Source: Accumulibacter sp.
GTDB lineage: Bacteria > Pseudomonadota > Gammaproteobacteria > Burkholderiales > Rhodocyclaceae
Direction of reading: 5' to 3'
Assembly: GCA_031266435.1 (NCBI GenBank)
Contig: JAISAZ010000106.1
Span: forward strand, 1-41,108
Length of the DNA stretch: 41,108 bases
Below the pieces are notes generated by a model, which had not been told where the DNA came from, ran no database searches, and saw nothing but the letters and a program-made list of their open reading frames with translations. Position numbers and translations under genes: made by a program. Below are positions 24,077 through 33,859 of this stretch, one piece after another. How positions within the stretch are numbered: the stretch's first letter is position 1; every line of letters starts with the position of its first letter.

Positions 24077-25063
24077 TCAATAATCCATCGAATGACGATA
24101 AAGCGCCGCCATCGCGGCGATCTCTTCCGCAACACGGCGGCGCAGCGACCGGGGCGCTTCCACCTCGACGTGTCGACCATGACGCAGAATGTCCATGATG
24201 AGTTCGCGCTCGTCGGCATAAGGTACGCGCAGACGATACGCGCCGTCGGGGAGCGTTTCCGAGACCTGCGCGTCATGCCAACGCTCATCCCGAACCCAGC
24301 GTGCGCGATCGGGGGCAAAGCGCAGAACCGCCCAATCTTTCGGCTTGCCGGAAAAAATCCCGTAAGCCGAGGCAAAATGCTTGTCCAGGTTTTCCGGCGC
24401 AACATCGCGTGCGACCTCGCGCAAGGGCTTCACGCGTCTGATCGTATCGACAGAGAAACTGCGCAAATCCCTGCGCAAATGGCACCAGGCGTCGAGATAC
24501 CAGTTGTCCCGGTAATGAACCAGACGCTGCGGGGAAATCGTTCGGGTGTTAAGCTCGTCGCGCCCACGGTTCCAGGCGTCGATTTCGATGCGTTTACGCT
24601 CCAGCAGAGCGAACGCGATGTCGGTGAAAAAGCGGGGTGCAACCGGACGCGTCGCCATCGAGAGCAAACGCACGCGTCGGACAATCTCGTCCGCGGGGTG
24701 TCCCGAGGCTTCGAGCAAGGCCGCAAGGCGCGCTCGCAGGGGCGCAAGATGTACCGCCAGTATTCCGGGTTCGATGTCGCCCAGCAGTTTTTGAGATGCC
24801 AAGAGCGCGTACAATTCGCCCACCGAAAACCAGAGGCCGGGGAGCGCGTAAACAGGTCCCGGCGTTTTGATGTTTTCGAATCGGTAGCCGCCGGTTTCGC
24901 GGTCCCAGATGATCGGCGCGTGAAACCTGTCGCGCATATACTCCAGGTCACGCTTGAAGGTCGCGCGGGAAATGCCGAGTTCTTCCAGAAACACGGCGAT
25001 CGGCGCGACGCGCCGATCGTGAAGCATTTGGTCTATCTTATAGAAACGTTCGCTGCGATTCAT
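24077..25063 (-). CDS. WYL-domain transcription regulator (YafY type)
   Basis: 328 residues with the usual three parts. An N-terminal winged helix-turn-helix (residues about 1-60; HDRRVAPIAVFLEELGISRA, then FKRDLEYMRDRF) is followed by a central WYL domain with NWYLDAWCHLRRDLRSFSVD (about 195-215), and a C-terminal WCX-type domain (about 255-320). WYL proteins sense nucleic acid or nucleotide-like ligands and regulate DNA-damage, phage-defence or other genes. The gene lies 64 nt upstream of the HIRAN gene and reads the same way, so it may both belong to and control that operon. Confidence 0.9.
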   Translation of the reverse strand: MNRSERFYKIDQMLHDRRVAPIAVFLEELGISRATFKRDLEYMRDRFHAPIIWDRETGGYRFENIKTPGPVYALPGLWFSVGELYALLASQKLLGDIEPGILAVHLAPLRARLAALLEASGHPADEIVRRVRLLSMATRPVAPRFFTDIAFALLERKRIEIDAWNRGRDELNTRTISPQRLVHYRDNWYLDAWCHLRRDLRSFSVDTIRRVKPLREVARDVAPENLDKHFASAYGIFSGKPKDWAVLRFAPDRARWVRDERWHDAQVSETLPDGAYRLRVPYADERELIMDILRHGRHVEVEAPRSLRRRVAEEIAAMAALYRHSMDY

Positions 25064-25157
25064 GGCGCATTTGGGGTAGGAATGGCTTGCGCTTCATGCC
25101 GCGATACGCCAGAGTGAAGCCTGCCCGCCTGAAATGGGATCATCTCTCGAAGGACGC

Positions 25158-26677
<1,520 letters not shown>

Positions 26678-26681
<4 letters not shown>

Positions 26682-28687
26682 CCCGGCGCGCGATCGCAGA
26701 CGCTCCGGGCGAGGAGCTTGACGGCGCAAGCACCGAGGCGGCACGGATTTTCGGCGGCGGCGTCACTGAAAGGCGTTTCCGAAACCGTATCGCAGAGCAC
26801 GCGCCAGTTTCCCGGCGGCAGGAAAACGTCGAGGGCGTCGTCGTCGCGGTTCATCACGATCAGCAGGAAGTCGCCGTCGGCGTCGAGCGGGGCGAGCAGA
26901 CATCCGAGGAAACCGCGCGTCCCCGAATCCCAATCCTCGGTGCGCATCTCGCGCCCGTCGGGGTGCCACCAGAGAACGTCGCGCCCGAAGGCGCCCGTTT
27001 CGCCGGTCAGCCACGCGCGTCGGCGCGTCTGGAGAAAACGGCGGCGCAGATTCGACAGGCGCGCCGTAAACTCGACGAGCGCGTCGTCGGCGTTCTCCCA
27101 ATCGATCCACGTGATCGCGTTGTCCTGGCAGTAGGCGTTGTTGTTTCCCGACTGTGTGCGCCCCGATTCGTCGCCGGCCTGGAGGAGGGGAAGACCCTGC
27201 GCCATGAAGAGCGTCGTCAGGAGCGCGCGCGTTCGGTTACGCCTGCGAGAGAGGACGACGGGGTCGGCGCTGCCCCCTTCTTCGCCGCAGTTGCACGAAT
27301 AATTGCTGGCGCACCCGTCGCGGTTGTCTTCGCCGTTTCGTTCGTTGTGCCTTTCGTTGAAGCTGACGAGGTCACGGAGCGTAAAGCCGTCGTGGACGGC
27401 GAGGAAGTTGACGCCCGCGAAAGGCGTCCGTCCGCCGGGACGGAAGACTTCTTCAGACCCCGCGAGGCGTTGCGCGAGACGCCCCGCGCCGACGCCGCGC
27501 GTCAGCCAGAACATGCGCGCATCGTCGCGGAAGCGGTCGTTCCATTCGCTCCACCCCAAGGGGAAGCCGCCGACCCGGTAGCCGTCGGGGCCGAGGTCCC
27601 AGGGTTCGGCGATCAGCTTGACGCGCGAGAGGACGGGGTCTTGTGCAAGGGCCGCCAAAAAGGCGCTGTCGCGGACGAGCGAAACGGCGAGGTCGAAGCG
27701 GAAACCGTCGACGTGCATTTCGGTAACCCAGAAGCGGAGCGCGTCCATGACGAACTGGAGGACGCGCGGATGCGCGAGATTCAGCGTGTTTCCGCAGCCG
27801 CTGAAATTCTCGAACTCGTCCGGCGCACCCGGCGGATGTCGGTAGTACGAGAGATTATCGATCCCGCGGAACGAGATCGTCGGGCCGGAGGCGTCGGTTT
27901 CCGCCGTATGGTTGAATACGACGTCGAGGAGGACTTCGATCCCCTCGGCGTGGAGCGTCTTGACCATCGAGCGGAATTCGCGGGCAGCGGCGCGCGTGCC
28001 GCGATTTTGCGCGTCGTCCTTCCTTGCGTAACGCGGGGAGGCGACAAAATACGCGATCGTATTATAGCCCCAGTAATTTGCGAAACCCCGCCGGTCCAGG
28101 CGCTCCTCGTCGATGAAGTACTGGATCGGCATAAGCTCAATCGCCGTGACGCCGAGGCGTTGGTAATGCCGGATCATCGCGTCAGAAGCGAGTCCGGCGT
28201 AGGTCCCGCGCAGCGCTTCGGGAATGTCCCGGCGAAGGCGCGTCGCGCCCCCGACATGGACTTCGTACAGAAACGAATCTTCGAGGCGCGTCCCCGGCGG
28301 CGCGTCGCCCCCCCAATCGAAACTTCCGTCGACGACGCGGCACTTCAAGGTCGATGCCGCGCCGCTTTCCGCGCAGGAAAATTCGCCCGTCAGGTCGCGC
28401 GCGTACGGGTCGATGAGCAGACGTTCGGGGTCGAAACGGTGTCCCGGCCCACGCGGACCCCGGACGCGGTAAGCGTACTCGATGCCCGCCCGCGCGCCTT
28501 GAAGATGACCGTGCCAGACGTGGTCGGTACAAGACGTGAGGTCTAGCGCTTGCATCGCGCCGTTTTCGAAAACGCAAAGCTCGACGCGCTCGGCGTGCGC
28601 CGAAAACAGCGCGAAATTGACGCCGTTTTCATCGACCGTCGCGCCGAGCGGCCAGGGCGTCCCTTCGGAGACGGCGAACGCGCGCAT
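26678..28687 (-). CDS. glgX: Glycogen debranching enzyme GlgX
   Basis: 669 residues from the ATG at 28687, which overlaps the glgB stop as TGATG. An N-terminal CBM48-like domain (GTPWPLGATVDENGVNFALF) is followed by the GH13 barrel: region I DVVFNHTAE, region II DGFRFDLAVSL (nucleophile Asp), region III LIAEPWDLGPDGY (Glu), region IV FLAVHDGFTLRDLV (His-Asp). GlgX cuts the alpha-1,6 links of limit dextrin left by the phosphorylase; released maltotetraose goes to MalQ. The ribosome would pass directly from glgB to glgX to malQ. Confidence 0.95.
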
Positions 28688-30942
28688 CAGTGCTCCCATT
28701 CGAACAGAATCACCGCGAGCGGCGGTAGCGTGATTTCGATCGAATACTCGCGGCCGTGGAAGGCGATGCGTTCGGCGTGCGCCGCGCCGAAGGGTGTACC
28801 GACATCGCTGCCGCCGTAATGGCGCGAGTCCGTATTGATTCGCTCGCGGTAGATTCCGGGGCCGGGGACGCCGATCCGGTACGCGTGCCGGACGAGAGGC
28901 GTGAAGTTGCAGACGCAGACGAGCACGTTTGAACGGTCGCGCGAAAAGCGCGCGAAGACGATCGCCGAGTTGTCGATGTCGTCGGCTGAAATCCATTCGA
29001 AGCCCGCAGCGTCGAAATCGACTTCATGAAGCGCTGCTGCTACGCGGTAAAGGCCGTTCAGGTCGCGCACGAGCCGCTTGACGCCGTCGTGCAGCGGGAA
29101 TTCGAGCAGATTCCAGTCGAGCGCGCCCGCAAAATTCCACTCGTTCCACTGGGCGAATTCGCCGCCCATAAACAAGAGTTTCTTCCCCGGATGCGCCCAC
29201 ATGAAGGCGTAGAGCGCGCGCAGGTTTGCGAATTTTTGCCAGGGGTCACCCGGCATTCTCCCGATCAGCGACCTCTTGCCGTGGACGACTTCGTCGTGCG
29301 AAAGTGGGAGGACGAAGTTTTCGGAGAACGCGTAGAGCAGCCCGAAGCTCAGGCGCTTGTGATGGTAACGGCGAAAGACCGGGTCGCACGCCATGTAGTC
29401 GAGCACGTCGTGCATCCAGCCCATATTCCATTTGTAATGGAAACCGAGCCCGCCCATCGAAGGCGGGCGGCTGACCGACGGCCACGCGGTCGATTCCTCG
29501 GCAAAGGTGACGGCCCAAGGGCATTCGGAGCCGATGACTTCGTTGACGCGCCGCAGAAAACCGATCGCCTCGATATTCTCGCGCCCGCCGTGCACGTTCG
29601 GAATCCACTCGCCTTCCTTGCGGCTGTAATCGCGGTAGAGCATCGAGGCGACCGCGTCGACACGCAGCCCGTCGACACCGTAGCGCTCGATCCAGAAGAG
29701 CGCGCTGCCGACGAGGTAGTTGAGGACTTCGCGCCGCCCGAAGTTGTAGATCAGCGTTCCCCAATCCGGGTGGGTTCCTTCGCGCGGGTCGGCGCACTCG
29801 TAGAGCGCCGACCCGTCGAAGCGCGCGAGCCCGTGCGCGTCAGACGGGAAGTGCCCCGGAACCCAATCGACGATGAGCTTGACGCCGGCGGCGTGGCACG
29901 CGGAGACGAAGTCCCGAAAACCCTCCGGCGCGCCGAAGCGCGATGTCGGCGCGTACAGGCCGACCGGCTGGTAGCCCCAGGAGTCGTCGAAGGGATACTC
30001 GGCGACGGGCAAAAGCTCGATATGCGTAAAGCCCAAGTCGACGACGTAGGGAATCAGCGTTTCCGAAAGCGCCTCCCACCCGAGGAATTCGCCGGAAGGC
30101 GTCCGGCGCCACGAAGCGAGGTGTACTTCGTAGATCGAAACGGGCGAGCACAGCGATTCGACCGCGCTCCGCCCCTGGGGAGGAGGGAGTTTCGGCGGAA
30201 GCTCATGGACGATCGACGCCGTCGCGGGGCGCACTTCAGCCGCGAAGGCGTATGGGTCGGCCTTTTGGGGGAGGAGGCGCCCATCGCGCGCGCGGATTTC
30301 ATACTTGTAGCGCGCACCCGATACGACATCGGGCAGGAAGATTTCCCAGACGCCGCATTCGCGGCGCAGACGCATCGGATGACGAAGACCGTCCCAGGCG
30401 TTGAAATCGCCGACGACGCTGACGCGCTGGGCGTCGGGCGCCCAAACCGCGAAAGCCGTTCCCTTGACGCCGTCGATTTCCTTCAAGTGCGCGCCGAGTT
30501 GCTCGAAAGGGCGCAAGTGCGATCCCTCGGCCAGGAGCCAGACGTCGACCTCGCCGAGAAGCGGAGGGAAGCGGTAAGGGTCCTCGGTTTCCTGAACGCC
30601 TCCGGGCCAGACGATTCTCAGTCGATACGCGGGCGGGACATCCGCAAGACCGTGAGGAAGGTGCGTATGGTTTTTCGCGCGCGGTTTTCCCTGTTTTCCG
30701 GGCGTCCATCTCTCCGGGAGGCTGCCTTCGAAAAGCCCCGAATCGCCTTCGCGCGTTTTTCGCTGTGAAAGCGCGGCGAGGACGCTCCCCGTCCTGGGGT
30801 TGATGGCGAAAACGGCTTTTGCGCCGGGTTGAAAACTGCGCAGGCGGAATCGCCCTTCGTCGTCGGCATGGACGCCGAGGACGGCGAAGGGGTCGCCGTG
30901 CTCCCCGCGCGAAAGCGCGACGACTTGGGTTTCATCGAGCAT
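28687..30942 (-). CDS. glgB: 1,4-alpha-glucan branching enzyme
   Basis: 751 residues, including the extra N-terminal carbohydrate-binding module typical of proteobacterial GlgB (residues about 1-110) ahead of CBM48 (ERSVVGDFN-like VSVVGDFNAWDG, about 176-187). The GH13 barrel shows region I DWVPGHFP, region II DGLRVDAVASMLY, region III TFAEESTAWP and region IV LPLSHDEVVHGK. It makes the alpha-1,6 branches of glycogen. It begins 11 nt inside the end of glgP. The synthesis genes glgC and glgA are not in this window. Confidence 0.97.
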   Translation of the reverse strand: MLDETQVVALSRGEHGDPFAVLGVHADDEGRFRLRSFQPGAKAVFAINPRTGSVLAALSQRKTREGDSGLFEGSLPERWTPGKQGKPRAKNHTHLPHGLADVPPAYRLRIVWPGGVQETEDPYRFPPLLGEVDVWLLAEGSHLRPFEQLGAHLKEIDGVKGTAFAVWAPDAQRVSVVGDFNAWDGLRHPMRLRRECGVWEIFLPDVVSGARYKYEIRARDGRLLPQKADPYAFAAEVRPATASIVHELPPKLPPPQGRSAVESLCSPVSIYEVHLASWRRTPSGEFLGWEALSETLIPYVVDLGFTHIELLPVAEYPFDDSWGYQPVGLYAPTSRFGAPEGFRDFVSACHAAGVKLIVDWVPGHFPSDAHGLARFDGSALYECADPREGTHPDWGTLIYNFGRREVLNYLVGSALFWIERYGVDGLRVDAVASMLYRDYSRKEGEWIPNVHGGRENIEAIGFLRRVNEVIGSECPWAVTFAEESTAWPSVSRPPSMGGLGFHYKWNMGWMHDVLDYMACDPVFRRYHHKRLSFGLLYAFSENFVLPLSHDEVVHGKRSLIGRMPGDPWQKFANLRALYAFMWAHPGKKLLFMGGEFAQWNEWNFAGALDWNLLEFPLHDGVKRLVRDLNGLYRVAAALHEVDFDAAGFEWISADDIDNSAIVFARFSRDRSNVLVCVCNFTPLVRHAYRIGVPGPGIYRERINTDSRHYGGSDVGTPFGAAHAERIAFHGREYSIEITLPPLAVILFEWEH

Positions 30943-33397
30943 CGGGGGTCTTTCTGAGCGCGGACGCCAGATTCCACGTGTCGACCGCGTACTCCCGAAT
31001 CGTCCGGTCGGACGAAAAAACGCCCATTCCGGCGACGTTGAGGATCGCCTTGCGGTTCCACTCGTCGGGGTTCCTGAAAAGCCGGTCGACGTTTTTCTGC
31101 GTCTCGATGTAAGCGGCGTAGTCGGCGAGCAGCATATAGTGGTCGCCGTAATTGACGAGCGTATTGAAGATCGCGTGGTAGCGTCGGCTCTCGTCGGGAG
31201 AGAAAAAGCCGCCGTCGATCCGGCTCAGCGCCTCGTTGAGTTCCGGCGTATTCGCGTAGATTGCACGGGGGTCGTAATTCGAGCGCCGGAGTTCCTGGAT
31301 CTGCGCCGCGCTGTTCCCGAAAATGAAAATGTTCTCGGCGCCGACCGCGTCGCGTATCTCGATGTTCGCGCCGTCCTCGGTGCCTATCGTCAAGGCGCCG
31401 TTGAGCGAGAGCTTCATGTTCCCCGTGCCCGAAGCCTCGGTTCCGGCCATCGAAATCTGTTCCGAGAGGTCGGCGGCGGGCATGAGAAGCTCGGCGATCG
31501 AAACGCCGTAGTTCGGCACGAAGACGAGCTTGAGACGGCCACGGATGCGCCGGTCGGTATTGACGACCTGCGCAACATCGTGGATCAGGCGGATGATCAG
31601 CTTCGCCATCGCGTAGGACGACGCGGCCTTTCCGGCAAAAACGACGCAACGCGGCGGCGCGTCGTCCGCCCGCTCGTGCAGGAGCGCGTTGTAGCGCGTG
31701 ATGACGTGCAGTACGTTGAGGAGCTGCCGCTTGTACTCGTGTATACGCTTGACATGCACGTCGAAGAGGGCGTCGGGCGAGGTTTCGATCCCGGTTTTAT
31801 CCTGGATGTAATCCGCGAGCCGCCGCTTGTTCGCGCGTTTGATTTCCGAAAAGCGCTGACGAAAATCGGGGTCGTCGCAAAATTCCCGGAGTCCTTCGAG
31901 GCGGTCGAGGTCGTAGCGCCAGTCCTTGCCGATTTTATCGTCGAGGAGCGCGGCGAGGCCCCGGTTCGCCTGACCGAGCCAACGGCGCGGCGTGACACCG
32001 TTCGTCTTGTTGTGGAAGCGGTCGGGATAGAGCCGCGCGAAGTCCGCGAAAATCGTTTCGACCATCAGTTCGGAATGCAGGCGCGACACGCCATTGACGC
32101 GGTGGCTGCCGACGATGCACAGGTGCGCCATGCGTACGCGTTTACTGTCCTCGCTGCCGTCGGCGTCGTCGATCAGCGAGACGCGCCGGAGGATGTCGAT
32201 GTCGCCCGGAAAGCGCTGCGAGACCTCGTTCAGAAAGTCTTGGTTGATCTGGAAGATGATGCGCATATGCCGCGGCAGCAGACGAACCATCAGGCTGACC
32301 GGCCAGGTTTCGAGCGCTTCGGGCATCAGCGTGTGGTTGGTGTAGGAAAAGATGCGGCGGCACTGGTTCCACGCGTCGACCCAAAGCATTCCGTGTACGT
32401 CGCACAGAAGGCGCATGAGTTCGGCGATGGCGATCGCCGGGTGCGTGTCGTTGAGGTGGATCGCAACGTACTCGTGGAGATTGGAGAGACGGTCGTGCTC
32501 CTCCAGATGGTTGCGGAGGATGTCCTGTATCGACGCGGAGACGAAGAAGTATTCCTGGCGAAGCCGCAGTTCGCGTCCCGCAGGCGTGCTGTCGTTCGGG
32601 TAAAGCACCCACGAGATATTCTCGAAGCGGTTCTTGATCTCGGCGGCGCGCGCGTAGTCGCCCGAGTTGAAGGCGTTCAGGTCGATTTGCGCGGGCGCGC
32701 TCGCCTTCCAGAGCCGCAGCGTGCTCACGCGCTTCGTTCCGTGCCCCGGAATGACGTAATCGTAGGCGTTCGCCACGACGGACTCCGTCGCGTTCCACTC
32801 GGACCATTCGCCGTAATGCTCCGCGACGCCGCCGAAATTGACGGTGAAGTTCCGCCCCGGGCGGGGGAATATCCAGCTCGACCCGTCGGCGAGCCAGAGG
32901 TCGGGACGCTCGACCTGCTCGCCGTTTACGATCGACTGCGAGAACATACCGTACTCGTAGTGCATCCCGTAGCCCCACGACGGCAATTCGAGCGTCGCCA
33001 TCGAGTCGAGAAAACACGCGGCCAGACGCCCGAGGCCGCCGTTGCCGAGCGCGGCGTCCGGCTCGGATTCGAGAACATCGGAAAGCGAAACGCCGTCTTT
33101 GGGAGAAAACGCCCCCTCGGCAAGATCGCGCATTCCGAGCGCGTCGAGCGTGTTGTTGAGCGAACGCCCGAGAAGGAACTCCATCGACATATAACAGACG
33201 CGCCGCGCCTTGTTCCCCCGATCCTCTTGCTGCGTCTTCACCCAGCGCTGCGCCAGGTGCTCGCGCGCGAGCAGGGACACGGCCTTGTAACGTTCGAGCG
33301 TGTTCGCACTCGCGGGGTCGGCGGCAAAGACCGTGAGCAATTTCCCATCGATCCCCTCGCGGAGCGCGCCGCTCGACTCAAAGACTTCTTCCTCCAT
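30932..33397 (-). CDS. glgP: Glycogen/maltodextrin phosphorylase
   Basis: 821 residues from the ATG at 33397 (MEEEVFESSGALREGIDGKL), which has GGAGG about 7 nt upstream; a start at 33442 is less likely. Family hallmarks: YMSMEFLLGRSLNNTL (about 67-82), NGGLGRLAACFLDSMATL, NDTHPAIAIAELMR, and the pyridoxal-phosphate site EASGTGNMKLSLNGALTIGT with the lysine that holds the cofactor. It releases glucose-1-phosphate from glycogen ends. It is the first gene of the glycogen operon. Confidence 0.97.
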   Translation of the reverse strand: MEEEVFESSGALREGIDGKLLTVFAADPASANTLERYKAVSLLAREHLAQRWVKTQQEDRGNKARRVCYMSMEFLLGRSLNNTLDALGMRDLAEGAFSPKDGVSLSDVLESEPDAALGNGGLGRLAACFLDSMATLELPSWGYGMHYEYGMFSQSIVNGEQVERPDLWLADGSSWIFPRPGRNFTVNFGGVAEHYGEWSEWNATESVVANAYDYVIPGHGTKRVSTLRLWKASAPAQIDLNAFNSGDYARAAEIKNRFENISWVLYPNDSTPAGRELRLRQEYFFVSASIQDILRNHLEEHDRLSNLHEYVAIHLNDTHPAIAIAELMRLLCDVHGMLWVDAWNQCRRIFSYTNHTLMPEALETWPVSLMVRLLPRHMRIIFQINQDFLNEVSQRFPGDIDILRRVSLIDDADGSEDSKRVRMAHLCIVGSHRVNGVSRLHSELMVETIFADFARLYPDRFHNKTNGVTPRRWLGQANRGLAALLDDKIGKDWRYDLDRLEGLREFCDDPDFRQRFSEIKRANKRRLADYIQDKTGIETSPDALFDVHVKRIHEYKRQLLNVLHVITRYNALLHERADDAPPRCVVFAGKAASSYAMAKLIIRLIHDVAQVVNTDRRIRGRLKLVFVPNYGVSIAELLMPAADLSEQISMAGTEASGTGNMKLSLNGALTIGTEDGANIEIRDAVGAENIFIFGNSAAQIQELRRSNYDPRAIYANTPELNEALSRIDGGFFSPDESRRYHAIFNTLVNYGDHYMLLADYAAYIETQKNVDRLFRNPDEWNRKAILNVAGMGVFSSDRTIREYAVDTWNLASALRKTPDAR

Positions 33398-33859
33398 TCC
33401 TTCCCCTCCCTCGACAGACGACGTCAGACAAATGCGCCGCAAAAAGCGAACGTCAAAATGGCATTATAGTGACTGCGCCGCAGCGCCGCACGATTCTTTC
33501 GGCGCACGCGCGTGTTCTCCTTGAATCCTCTCGTTAGCATTTCGAAACCTCCGTGAATGCGTTTCCCGCGTTTTTCCAGTATCCGCCACCCCCGTGTTCG
33601 GTTTCCCGACCATTTTCATTGGGAGGGAAAGGAGAATCGAAGAAACCGCCGATCCTTTTCAGACTCTTCGGAGAGCCGTCCCTGTCTGCGATGGAAAATC
33701 CCAAAAAAAACACGGTATGCCCTCTTGCCGCATTCGGCGTATCCTTGAGGTCTTTGGAAGCGCTGAAACCGGAAAAACGCCGCATCGAGAGACATTGAGA
33801 GGCTTATCCGGTCTTCCCGACGCTTTCGGTGCGGTGGATTTTGAGGACGAAAGAATAAT
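33398..33859. other. Divergent promoter region glgP / SulP gene
   Basis: About 460 bp without a supported gene. On the minus strand TATAAT lies at 33463-33468, about 65 nt ahead of glgP, with no good -35, so an activator would be expected. On the plus strand GAGGACGAAAG precedes the SulP ATG at 33860. Short open frames exist on both strands (for example 33534-33785 minus) but show no coding signature I trust. Confidence 0.45.

Noticed and set aside
33534-33785. A small minus-strand frame in the glgP/SulP gap
   Set aside because: No ribosome-binding site, no hydrophobic or helical pattern, and an overlapping plus-strand frame is equally open.
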